Source of the DNA: a virus
Length of the DNA: 64,000 bases
IMG/VR virus record: IMGVR_UViG_3300022680_000058
Coordinates: 1-64,000 of that record
Reading direction: 5' to 3' (one strand)
This document shows positions 16,017 to 23,984 of the stretch, in pieces; the stretch's first letter is position 1; each line of letters starts with the position of its first letter. A program made the position numbers and the translations under genes. The notes beneath the pieces were generated by a model. That model made no database searches. It saw nothing but the letters and a program-made list of their open reading frames with translations, and had not been told where the DNA came from.

Positions 16017-17885
16017 CTACAGGTTATGAGCGATGTCGTTTCCTGTTCCAGAATCATTGTAATTATTGGCAGATGGCGTAACACCATCAAAAAAGTTGTT
16101 TGAAATGACAGTGTTGTAATCTCCAGAGATATTGAGTGCAGACTGCCATCCGCTACCACCGATCAGGTCACCAACACCGCGATTACCTGATATGATACAA
16201 AAATCTGAAGATGCATTGATAGCGTTTGCTCCAGAAGCACCTGTGAGCCCTTCAATCCTGTTATCTTGCAACGAGCACCTGTGAGCAGCAGAGCCAATGG
16301 AAACACCATCACCGCCCATAGATGCGAGCCTTGTGAGAACATTCCCATGAACCTCACAATTCTCAGAGCTCAGGTTCACAATAGTGTCGTATGTCCCATC
16401 AATCTCCGAGTTAAAGACAATGACAGGTCCACCTGAATCATAAACACCAATGTCCGCACCATACGAAACCAAAGCAGACACAGTGTTTATCGACCCGCTC
16501 TTCGTAATCACAGAAGCGAATGGAGAAGCTCCAAACGCAGCCAATATCTGAGGAACATTTACAGCAAAACAATCAACGACCCTGCTTGTACTACTCACAC
16601 CTGGGTTCATGCAAAATGCCGCCTCTACAGTGACATTATTCGCAAGGTCCCACCCAGTCCATCCGTTCTCAAACGATACAGCGACGTGACGACATGTCGC
16701 CTCGTACCCACCAAGGGTTACGATCCCATCAACAACATTCTGGACATCCCCCATAGTCGCATCAGGACAAAAGATCGTCACATTCTCCAATGACGCCCCA
16801 GCACTCAACGAAAATGCCCGAGGGTCAACTGGATTTCCAGAATACAATGTAGAAATGGTCACCTGTCCGTAACCAGCACCTCGAACCCTCACACTGGCTG
16901 GTATCGTGATCGGACCTGTCAAGGAACCAAGTGAGTAGTCATACGTCCCAGGTCTGATATATACGTCTCTCGCCGGTGATCCAGATGCCGCCGCGATAGC
17001 AGCAGCCAACTGAACACCATCTCCAATATCCAGGTAATCAACATCACTGGCAGAGTCGCCCGCGACCTGGTTCCCTACAATGATCGCTGGAGCTGATTTA
17101 TCTCCAGAGCTCCCAACAATCGAACCGATCGTTGCTCTCTTTTTCGAGAACGAGTCAGCAGAATCCTCGATAACGAGGATGTCAGCAGAGATAGGCGTCC
17201 CCTTCAATGTGATGCCTTGAATCTCGCTTCCAACACTCTGATGTATCGCGTCAGAGTCTGTTGTCGGGAGCGACATCACAGTCGCCTTCTTTTTCGAGTA
17301 CGAGTCTGCCGAATCCTCAAGGAGGACAATATCAGCAGAGACAGGAGTCGCCTTCAGAGCTACTCCGTTGATCTCTCCTGACACATTCACATGAACAGCA
17401 TTCGCATCCGTGGCAGACCCACCAGGGTTCGGAGCTACGCCATTTGCAGTCTGACCATCTGACAGGCTGATTCCAGTCCTGAGGTAGATGACATTTCCAA
17501 CCCTCACACCAAACGCCATCGCATCGTCTGTGGACGGCAACGTCGAAACCTTCGAGAACGCCGCCGTCCCATTCGCAAGAATTGACCTGGTGATATCGAC
17601 ATAGACGATCTCACCGTCAGCCCAAGACGCGATGGAACCAGCGGCGATCTGAATGAGCTTTCCACTGATCGGGGACAGAATGCTGATCGTATCAGTCCAG
17701 TCCAGCGTACCGCTTGCCAGTGTCCATGTAAGGACACCACCACCAGTCCAGATGATACTCCTGTCTTCACGAGAGGCGAATCCAGATCCATCAAGAGCAG
17801 AGACGAGATCCTCAAACCCATCAAACCATGGGTCGTCATACTGTGAAGGGTAAGGCCACCCGAGACGTGGAGAGCTTTGAGTCAT
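16017..17885 (-). CDS. Tail spike with two linker repeats and beta-helix, 622 aa
   Basis: Begins MTQSSPRLGWPYPSQYDDPW, a virion-attachment type start. Residues about 165-255 contain two copies of a repeat of about 45 residues, each with a GEINGVALKATPVSADIVLL-like strand pair followed by EDSADSYSKKKAT or EDSADSFSKKRAT. This unit is common in tail fibre shafts. The remaining 360 residues are a pectate-lyase-like beta helix (GDGVQLAAAIAAASGSPARD, then YIRPGTYDYSLGSL) ending in Asn-rich turns. Probably the second receptor-binding or depolymerase spike. Confidence 0.7.
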   Translation of the reverse strand: MTQSSPRLGWPYPSQYDDPWFDGFEDLVSALDGSGFASREDRSIIWTGGGVLTWTLASGTLDWTDTISILSPISGKLIQIAAGSIASWADGEIVYVDITRSILANGTAAFSKVSTLPSTDDAMAFGVRVGNVIYLRTGISLSDGQTANGVAPNPGGSATDANAVHVNVSGEINGVALKATPVSADIVLLEDSADSYSKKKATVMSLPTTDSDAIHQSVGSEIQGITLKGTPISADILVIEDSADSFSKKRATIGSIVGSSGDKSAPAIIVGNQVAGDSASDVDYLDIGDGVQLAAAIAAASGSPARDVYIRPGTYDYSLGSLTGPITIPASVRVRGAGYGQVTISTLYSGNPVDPRAFSLSAGASLENVTIFCPDATMGDVQNVVDGIVTLGGYEATCRHVAVSFENGWTGWDLANNVTVEAAFCMNPGVSSTSRVVDCFAVNVPQILAAFGASPFASVITKSGSINTVSALVSYGADIGVYDSGGPVIVFNSEIDGTYDTIVNLSSENCEVHGNVLTRLASMGGDGVSIGSAAHRCSLQDNRIEGLTGASGANAINASSDFCIISGNRGVGDLIGGSGWQSALNISGDYNTVISNNFFDGVTPSANNYNDSGTGNDIAHNL

Positions 17886-17889
17886 TGTC

Positions 17890-18486
17890 CTACCTATCCA
17901 GAAGGTCTGTCTGAGCTCTTGCGCTTTCTTCGTGCGCCGAGCCCCAGTACGCCTTTTCGCCCCTCAGGAGAGCTGTGAGCCACCCTGCCACCCCCATCAT
18001 AAGGTATCCAGAGGCCCAGATGGCCAGAAAGATGCCGAGAGCAGCCCAATACTCACCAACAACCAGCAAAGGAATAGCCGCGATGATGCCGACAAGGAAG
18101 CTCCTCATCATTGACACCTCACACTGCTCAACGTGGATGTGTTCATGCATCTGTGTTCTGGACCAAGTTTCTTTGTCCGCCTTTCTTCCGTATGGACCAT
18201 AGAAGATTCCGTGCCCCAGAGTTGTCCCGCCCCATGGACGACCAGGCTCTCTCATGTACCAGCCCTTCGGGAAAGTCCCTTCAACGACAGGGAACGAACC
18301 TTCTTTGATCTGACAGGTGAGACATGGTCCGCCACCTCCACCTGCTTTTTCGTCATATCTCGGAGGTGACTCCCACCGAAGATCCTTTCCCCAGAACAGA
18401 CGCACCAACAAAACAACTGGCCACGCGATCATGATGTCCCATGGAGCACTGAGGATGTACAAAACGATATGTCTCTTTGTCTTCAT
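17890..18486 (-). CDS. Membrane protein with HExxH-like motif, 198 aa
   Basis: Two hydrophobic segments at the N-terminus (about 5-32) and two near the C-terminus (about 130-180) flank a central soluble region. The centre has GTTLGHGIFYGPYGRK and TQMHEHIHVEQCE; His-Glu-His-Ile-His fits the HExxH zinc-protease signature. I have seen this HEHxHVEQ pattern only in unannotated phage proteins, so activity is unproven. ATG 18486 shares a base with the stop of the gp6-like gene. Its place among baseplate genes is odd for a membrane enzyme. Confidence 0.5.
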   Translation of the reverse strand: MKTKRHIVLYILSAPWDIMIAWPVVLLVRLFWGKDLRWESPPRYDEKAGGGGGPCLTCQIKEGSFPVVEGTFPKGWYMREPGRPWGGTTLGHGIFYGPYGRKADKETWSRTQMHEHIHVEQCEVSMMRSFLVGIIAAIPLLVVGEYWAALGIFLAIWASGYLMMGVAGWLTALLRGEKAYWGSAHEESARAQTDLLDR

Positions 18487-20609
18487 CAGGCGACCGCCGT
18501 TTCTCCCACAATAGCCAACGAACCAAGGGTGATCACGCGTTCTTTTGTGATGATCAGATTCCCGTTCGAGTCCAAGAACTCAGACGGCCCATCGATACTG
18601 AAGATCGCATACTGAACACCTTCAACACCACCGACTCCAGTCTGTGGGTCCGGCTGGATCGAGGTGTAGATATCAGAGAGCCTCAAGCTGGCGCCGAATG
18701 CCCTATTTCTGAGGACATCATAGATTGCACTTCTGACGTTCGAGATGACGGTTGCTTGGACATACCCCTCGATGATTCCAAGAGTCCCTGTGATGACTGC
18801 CTCAACAAGGAATGCCTCACCAGAGACGACATCCACCACCTGAGTGACCTCTTTCCTGCTGTCGAGATAGTTCTCCAGAGAACGAATGAGCGCTGTAGAT
18901 GGCGATGTGTAGAACCCGTCAGCGTCATACGCAAGGATCGGGACCTGAACCAAGTTACTTTGGCAGTCGCTGGCGAGAAACGTGTCGACGTGATCGTAGA
19001 TCGCCTGCAAGTCGTTCTCGATGGCTGTCTCGAAGTCAGTCCCCATCGTCGTTTCAATGCTATCGAGCTGCGTCTGAAGACTCGTAATCGCCGTCGCCAT
19101 AGATACGAGGTCTGCGACTATAGCCACCTGAGCCGTCTCGGCGGCTCCTCTCTCGCTTTCAAGAGTTCCGAGCTCCGTCAGCACCGTGTCTCCATACCCC
19201 TTCGCTGCCGAAGCCTTCGAGGAGATGCCACTGAGCATGTTGAGCAAAGCAGTCTTTTCTGGGTCCTGAATCTGAGTCGCCCCGGCAGCAAACGTGTTCA
19301 CATAGGCTGTCACCGCCGTAACGTCACCCTCGATCTTTGTCGCTTCGGTCTGAGCATCAATCGTGTTGTCAGAGGCATTATCCGCAGCCGTCTCGATGTT
19401 CGAGAGCGCTGTCCCTATCGCGGTATTCTGAGAAGAGATGTCAGATCTCAAAGATGAGATCGTCGAGAGGTCAGTGTCTCCCTGAGAGACATACCCATTG
19501 ACTGTTGATTCCAGCGCCCCTGTGGTAGCTCTGATGCTGTCCAAAAGCCCCTGAAGAGTCAGGTCGTCCTCAGCACCAAGGGCAACGAACGCTTGAGCCA
19601 CAGCCACGGAACCTGCCACTGGGTCAGAATACCCCTGAGAAAGCGCAATGTAGTCACTCTCGACAACAGCGACGTCTCTCGCGGCAAAGTAGAGAGGAGC
19701 GTTCGATTTCGCAGACTCCAACGACTCAGGAGGAGACCCGCCAGAAGACCCGTCTGGATTCGTAACGTTGAGGCCTATATCGGTGAACGCCACGACAAGA
19801 GGCGTCACGACATCATTGATCGTTCCCTGGAGGACTTTCCCGTTCGCACCTGACGTCTCAACATACGTGACAACGACATCAACTCCAGACGCCGGAACAT
19901 TCCCAGCGACACCATCACCAAACCGGAGAACAGACGGCTCCGAGTTGTAGTCGATCTCATACTGGTCTGTGGCGTCATAGCTGATAAAGACACTCTCGTC
20001 CCAAACAGCTCCATCGACTGTCACAGAGACCTCTCCAGCGACCCACTTCCCCTCACTCGGTGTCAGTCTGAACCTTTGATTCTTCTCGCCAGTTCCTTTG
20101 AACTTCTGGATCTTTGTCGTACCCTCCCTCACAGAGAGCGTCCTTGGTGTACTCGTTGGACCTTCACCGGCAGGAAACGTGATCGTCTCTGTCGCCTCGA
20201 AAACGAGCTCATTCGGACCCTGAAATTGAAACCCTACAGGAATCGGAACATCGAACGCTCTTGCTTCTGTCAGAGTGATTTCGAGATCGACAGATGAGCT
20301 CGATGCTGAGTTCATCTTGTAGCCGACTTGCCGACACAGCCGGTTCACAGACCGCCTGAATCGCGCCGTCTCAAGGTAGCTCTCCGTTGCCTGTCGATCG
20401 ATGTAGAAGCTCAGTGTCTCGGCTGCCCACGACGTCATGTCGATGAGCATCTGACCAGTCCCACTCGAAATGAAGTCGTTGAACTCCGTGACGAACAGAA
20501 GCTGTATCCTGGAAATCAGATCATCGACAAACGTGAAGAAGTCTTTCCCAGAAAAACGAACCCTATTCACCAACGCCTGGGGGCTATCAATCGTGAGCGG
20601 CTCGGACAT
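18486..20609 (-). CDS. Baseplate wedge protein, gp6/J-like, with coiled-coil insert, 707 aa
   Basis: Residues 1-130 and 190-330 match the baseplate J/gp6 pattern: FTFVDDLISRIQLLFVTEF, a GYKMNSASSSSV loop, RFGDGVAGNVPASGVDVVV and AARDVAVVESDYIALSQGY. About 345-560 is a long insert of alternating Leu/Ile/Ala heptads with many Asp, Ser, Thr (SLRSDISSQNTAIGTALSNI), a coiled coil not found in usual J proteins. The C-terminal 150 residues return to the J fold (LRNRAFGASLRLSDIYTSI). Forms the wedge ring around the hub. Directly follows the gp25-like gene as in other contractile tails. Confidence 0.8.
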   Translation of the reverse strand: MSEPLTIDSPQALVNRVRFSGKDFFTFVDDLISRIQLLFVTEFNDFISSGTGQMLIDMTSWAAETLSFYIDRQATESYLETARFRRSVNRLCRQVGYKMNSASSSSVDLEITLTEARAFDVPIPVGFQFQGPNELVFEATETITFPAGEGPTSTPRTLSVREGTTKIQKFKGTGEKNQRFRLTPSEGKWVAGEVSVTVDGAVWDESVFISYDATDQYEIDYNSEPSVLRFGDGVAGNVPASGVDVVVTYVETSGANGKVLQGTINDVVTPLVVAFTDIGLNVTNPDGSSGGSPPESLESAKSNAPLYFAARDVAVVESDYIALSQGYSDPVAGSVAVAQAFVALGAEDDLTLQGLLDSIRATTGALESTVNGYVSQGDTDLSTISSLRSDISSQNTAIGTALSNIETAADNASDNTIDAQTEATKIEGDVTAVTAYVNTFAAGATQIQDPEKTALLNMLSGISSKASAAKGYGDTVLTELGTLESERGAAETAQVAIVADLVSMATAITSLQTQLDSIETTMGTDFETAIENDLQAIYDHVDTFLASDCQSNLVQVPILAYDADGFYTSPSTALIRSLENYLDSRKEVTQVVDVVSGEAFLVEAVITGTLGIIEGYVQATVISNVRSAIYDVLRNRAFGASLRLSDIYTSIQPDPQTGVGGVEGVQYAIFSIDGPSEFLDSNGNLIITKERVITLGSLAIVGETAVA

Positions 20610-20625
20610 CGTCTACATCTCCTGT

Positions 20626-20648
20626 AAAGATCTCAAGTTGAGATCTTT
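20626..20648. repeat. Perfect 11-bp inverted repeat with 1-nt centre
   Basis: AAAGATCTCAA, one central base, TTGAGATCTTT. It occupies nearly all the gap between the gp25-like stop and the ribosome binding site of the gp6-like gene. There is no long T-run after it on the minus strand, so it is more likely an RNA processing or stability hairpin, or a protein site, than a terminator. Confidence 0.6.
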
Positions 20649-20649
20649 G

Positions 20650-21033
20650 TTACCCCACCTGGGGCTGTGTGAATTGAACCGCCACCTGTTGAACGTCGAG
20701 ATTCACCTTGTAAGTCACAAGGACAATGATATTGATCCCGCCATCGTTTCGCGACTCTTCCGTCAGCCGAACATCAACAACGTTCGCCCTCGGCTCACCC
20801 TCAGCGATGGCTCTCCTCACCTCATGGTCTATCCTGGCGTTCAGGACAGGACCAGTGTTCTCAAAAACAAACGTGAGAACCTTACTCCCTGACGTTGGCC
20901 TCATGACCCTCTCACCACTGATAGTCTGCATGATCCTGATGATGTTGTCCCTGATCACGTCATTGTCTTCAGCCGTCGCTGGAAAAGAGAACGTCCCTCT
21001 TCTAAATGGAAACGATATCCCCTTGATCGTCAT
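20650..21033 (-). CDS. Baseplate wedge protein, gp25-like
   Basis: 127 aa, the usual size for this family. Typical features are SFPFRRGTFSFPATAEDNDV, an IRDNIIRIMQTISGERVM helix, the PTSGSKV loop, the acidic ENTGPVLNARIDHEVRRAI helix, and a strand pair at the C-terminus. gp25-like proteins bind the sheath and wedge and are conserved in all contractile injection systems. ATG 21033 is preceded by a GAGG-type site. Immediately upstream of the gp6-like gene, as expected. Confidence 0.85.
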   Translation of the reverse strand: MTIKGISFPFRRGTFSFPATAEDNDVIRDNIIRIMQTISGERVMRPTSGSKVLTFVFENTGPVLNARIDHEVRRAIAEGEPRANVVDVRLTEESRNDGGINIIVLVTYKVNLDVQQVAVQFTQPQVG

Positions 21034-21040
21034 GACGCCC

Positions 21041-21811
21041 TCACTTCACCTGAATCGTCTGGCTCAACATCGTCTGTAGCTGAGACTTTATGGCAATAAA
21101 TTGTGGAGCATTGACCGGGGTCCCAGACGTTCCAGCCGGTGTTGGAACAGTGATCGTATTGATCGCGTCAATGATCTGTTCCAGAAGAGACTTCAGTGTC
21201 GTACCAAGGACGCCAGCCTCATTGGCATTCACTGCCCCGTCCCCAATGTTCACCTTCTTGCCCGAGGCGTTTGTAATCGAGATCGACCCTTCAGAATCCA
21301 TCTCAATCGATGTGCTCCCATTCTTGTGCTTGACAGTGATCGTCTCCCCACCATCAGTATCATCAAGAAGGATTCTATGTCCCTGAGGACTCACCCACGC
21401 GTGAACATCTGTCGACTCGATGTCACTGGTGAAATCTCCATCTCCAACCCATCCACCGATCCACAGCGGAAGGTCTGGTCGACCTCTCTCGTAGATAACC
21501 CAGACATACCCACCAACAGGAGGAATGCTCTTGAACCCATATCCTGGGCCAAACATCGGGAAAACAGGATAGGCTATCCTTGTCGTCCTCCTCGACGCGC
21601 CATCGACAGACGGGATGTTCAACTCTAAGCGCCCATTCGGATCTGGACTTCCAGGACTACTTGGGTCTTCATTGCCTACAACCTCAGCCCGGTAGACTCC
21701 ATAGTACAAACCAATGGCTTCAAGCCCGTACCTCGTGATCTCATCCAAAAATCGACGAAACCCCGACGAGCTGTAAGCAGTGGACCCAAAAGCTCTAGTC
21801 CGCTCGAACAT
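21041..21811 (-). CDS. Baseplate central spike, gp5/gpV-like, 256 aa
   Basis: The N-terminal third is an OB-fold (GVYRAEVVGNEDPSS, then RLELNIPSVDG, PVFPMFGPGYGFKSIPPVGG, VWVIYERGRPDLPLWIGGW). A beta-helix region follows with short repeated strands (GETITVKHKNGSTSIEMD, then GSISITNASGKKVNIGD). This is the trimeric membrane-piercing spike of the baseplate. There is no lysozyme domain, unlike T4 gp5. The C-terminal 60 residues are helical and may be a chaperone-type end. Neighbours are the hub and wedge genes. Confidence 0.75.
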   Translation of the reverse strand: MFERTRAFGSTAYSSSGFRRFLDEITRYGLEAIGLYYGVYRAEVVGNEDPSSPGSPDPNGRLELNIPSVDGASRRTTRIAYPVFPMFGPGYGFKSIPPVGGYVWVIYERGRPDLPLWIGGWVGDGDFTSDIESTDVHAWVSPQGHRILLDDTDGGETITVKHKNGSTSIEMDSEGSISITNASGKKVNIGDGAVNANEAGVLGTTLKSLLEQIIDAINTITVPTPAGTSGTPVNAPQFIAIKSQLQTMLSQTIQVK

Positions 21812-21818
21812 CCATCAC

Positions 21819-22262
21819 CTATTCAGGACACAGAACGCCAGTGCTGGACACCCTGAACTCTTCTAACCTGTCTGCACTCTTCAAGGTGTAAGAGACTGCA
21901 TGCATCAAAGCACGCTTGTCCGTGGCCCACACAGGTTTTGTTCCATGGACATGGTCTATGAACGGCACCCACTTCCCTGGGTTGTCCATGGCGACCTTGA
22001 TAGAGACCAAGGACGACAGCAGTGTTCGTCCAGTTCCAGTATCGGTATCAGCCGAGCTGAAGAACCACGACAGCGGAGACCTCTTCCTGTACAGCCCAAC
22101 AACCTCATCAAGACTGTACGACTCACCTCGCCCAATCACCGCCAAAAGCAACTCCTCGACGGCATCAAAAGTACCTTCCTGTTCCGAGTTCAAAACGAGC
22201 TCACTCCCGTCATTTCTCTTGGCTCCAAACTCCTTCAGGAACCTCTTCGTACTGTCCTTCAT
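21819..22262 (-). CDS. Baseplate-region hypothetical protein, 147 aa
   Basis: Short protein between spike and hub genes. It has a helical N-terminus (STKRFLKEFGAKRNDG), then SYSLDEVVGLYRKRSPLSWFF, and a C-terminal half with FRVSSTGVLCPE at its end. Nothing matches a known family for me. Its fixed place in the baseplate block and tight spacing on both sides suggest an assembly or structural role. Confidence 0.6.
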   Translation of the reverse strand: MKDSTKRFLKEFGAKRNDGSELVLNSEQEGTFDAVEELLLAVIGRGESYSLDEVVGLYRKRSPLSWFFSSADTDTGTGRTLLSSLVSIKVAMDNPGKWVPFIDHVHGTKPVWATDKRALMHAVSYTLKSADRLEEFRVSSTGVLCPE

Positions 22263-22271
22263 CTCCCACTC

Positions 22272-23645
22272 CTATCCGTCATTCACTGTAGGCTCGACAG
22301 AGATCGTACCACCTCCATCCGCCTCCTGTCGCTGTGGTGCAGATTGAGAGTTCCAGCCTTCCCACTCCTGGGTGATCCCATTGGCCAGACCATTCGCGTC
22401 CACACCATCCCCAAGAAGCTTGACTGACATCGTCCACTCTCCAGCACCAGCATTGTGAGCCACGCTCTCGATAGTGTAGTTCCCAGAGAAGATTCCAAGG
22501 CCTTCCAACCTCACAACCTCACCTGGGAATATGTCAGGAAGCCCTATCGTCTCGAAAGACGCGTTGAGACCGCCCCTCTGACGCGCCTCAGTGACCATCG
22601 AGGTCAGAACTTCGTCCGGAGTCTCCGTGGCGTGAGCAGGCGCCACAACGCGCCTGCCAGTGCCCCTGTCGTCTCTCGGCGTCGGCTCAGTCGCAACTAC
22701 CGTTCCATCGTCCTCTTCAGACCCAGTACCAGGAGTGTCTCTTCCAGGAAGGGCCGGAACGTCAGTGTCCTCTGGACGAAGTGTTGACTCAGATGCCTCC
22801 CTCGTCCTGATATGAATATCAGCCGTCTGATGCTCTCTCGGAGGGAGCCACACTCCCTCAGCAGAAGACTCGAATCCGATAATCGGGAATGTGTTGATGA
22901 AATCCACATTACCCCGAGACCAGAACGTGTACCTTGGCTGTCCTGACATAGCCTCAGAACGTCGAACCACCCGAAGAATGTTTGCTCCCCTGGTGTCAGG
23001 ATCTGGAGCAATGAACGCGTCACAATTCGCCAACCGCGAAATATGCTGAACAAACATCCAATCCGTTCTGTTGCCCTGAGACACCCCCTCGCGACTGATA
23101 TAGAGGGGGTCGCTCTCACCGGAGCTATCCGGAAGGCTCAAAGCCCACCCATTCGATTCTTGATTGGCAATGTCCTCTATGATCGAAGCATACGACCCAT
23201 TGAAGACCTCGGAAGAGCTCCCCCTCGCCGCCGCGAATGCACCACCCTCACCATTGAGCGTCGCTGAAAGTCCATCATCTGGATTGATACTGATCGACGG
23301 CTTCGATGCCATCGTTGAAAACCATGGGAGGAACCGACCAATTCGAGGATATCCAATCTGAACATCAATCACAGAACCAATGGCAAACAGAGAGCTATTG
23401 AGGAGCTCCAACCCAAGATCGTATGTAGCAGAAATCTCAACAGAGACTTTTCCGATCAGCCCCATCCCAACATCAACCTGGACAGATTCCACAATCGGAA
23501 GATCCTGAAACGTCTCACCGTCACTCCCGTAAAAGATACTTGTGTCACCATCGACCGCACCACCAATCCAAAGGGGGAACGTCCCCCCAGCGGTCCTCAC
23601 AACGACAGCAATCTGGAATCCAGACGGGTCGATTGGCTGGGTCAT
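22272..23645 (-). CDS. Baseplate hub protein, gpD/gp27-like, 457 aa
   Basis: N-terminal half carries a tube-like beta domain (YDLGLELLNSSLFAIGSVID, then IDVQIGYPRIGRF) and the middle part has WMFVQHISRLANCDAFIAPD, a LysM-neighbour pattern seen in late-control gpD-like hubs. An acidic, Thr/Pro-rich linker (about 285-345) is followed by LNASFETIGLPDIFPGEVVR and a beta domain ending before an acidic tail. The hub joins the tail tube to the spike encoded next. ATG 23645 overlaps the previous gene by ATGA. Confidence 0.75.
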   Translation of the reverse strand: MTQPIDPSGFQIAVVVRTAGGTFPLWIGGAVDGDTSIFYGSDGETFQDLPIVESVQVDVGMGLIGKVSVEISATYDLGLELLNSSLFAIGSVIDVQIGYPRIGRFLPWFSTMASKPSISINPDDGLSATLNGEGGAFAAARGSSSEVFNGSYASIIEDIANQESNGWALSLPDSSGESDPLYISREGVSQGNRTDWMFVQHISRLANCDAFIAPDPDTRGANILRVVRRSEAMSGQPRYTFWSRGNVDFINTFPIIGFESSAEGVWLPPREHQTADIHIRTREASESTLRPEDTDVPALPGRDTPGTGSEEDDGTVVATEPTPRDDRGTGRRVVAPAHATETPDEVLTSMVTEARQRGGLNASFETIGLPDIFPGEVVRLEGLGIFSGNYTIESVAHNAGAGEWTMSVKLLGDGVDANGLANGITQEWEGWNSQSAPQRQEADGGGTISVEPTVNDG

Positions 23646-23971
23646 CGGCCCTCCTCACCACGGGTGGCGCCCTTCAGAATTCTGGTGAAGACTCTGGACT
23701 TTGACGGGCACCGAAGCCTCATGTTCTCATGGAGTTCACTCGGCAAAAGATTGATGCCGTTTGCTATCGCAATAATCCACCAGAGATCTGCAACCCCATA
23801 GAAGCGATATGACAACAAGTCAATCCGATCGCGTCTCACTGTGGTGTAGAAAAAATCGTCGGCAGATTCTTCAATCACAGGGTATTCAACATTTCCCCAG
23901 TGCTCCACATCATCCGTAGTGAAGAGCCCGGCGAATCGAAGACGAGACGTTGTTCTCAGATTGATAGCCAT
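23642..23971 (-). CDS. Baseplate wedge protein, gp53/LysM-like, 109 aa
   Basis: The sequence YTTVRRDRIDLLSYRFYGV, ADLWWIIAIANGI and a LysM-type end (RLRCPSKSRVFTRIL) is the pattern of T4 gp53 and gpX-like tail proteins, which close the baseplate around the tube. Size fits the short forms of the family. It lies between tape measure and hub, the common position. Confidence 0.75.
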   Translation of the reverse strand: MAINLRTTSRLRFAGLFTTDDVEHWGNVEYPVIEESADDFFYTTVRRDRIDLLSYRFYGVADLWWIIAIANGINLLPSELHENMRLRCPSKSRVFTRILKGATRGEEGR

Positions 23972-23984
23972 GCTTCACCGCCAA

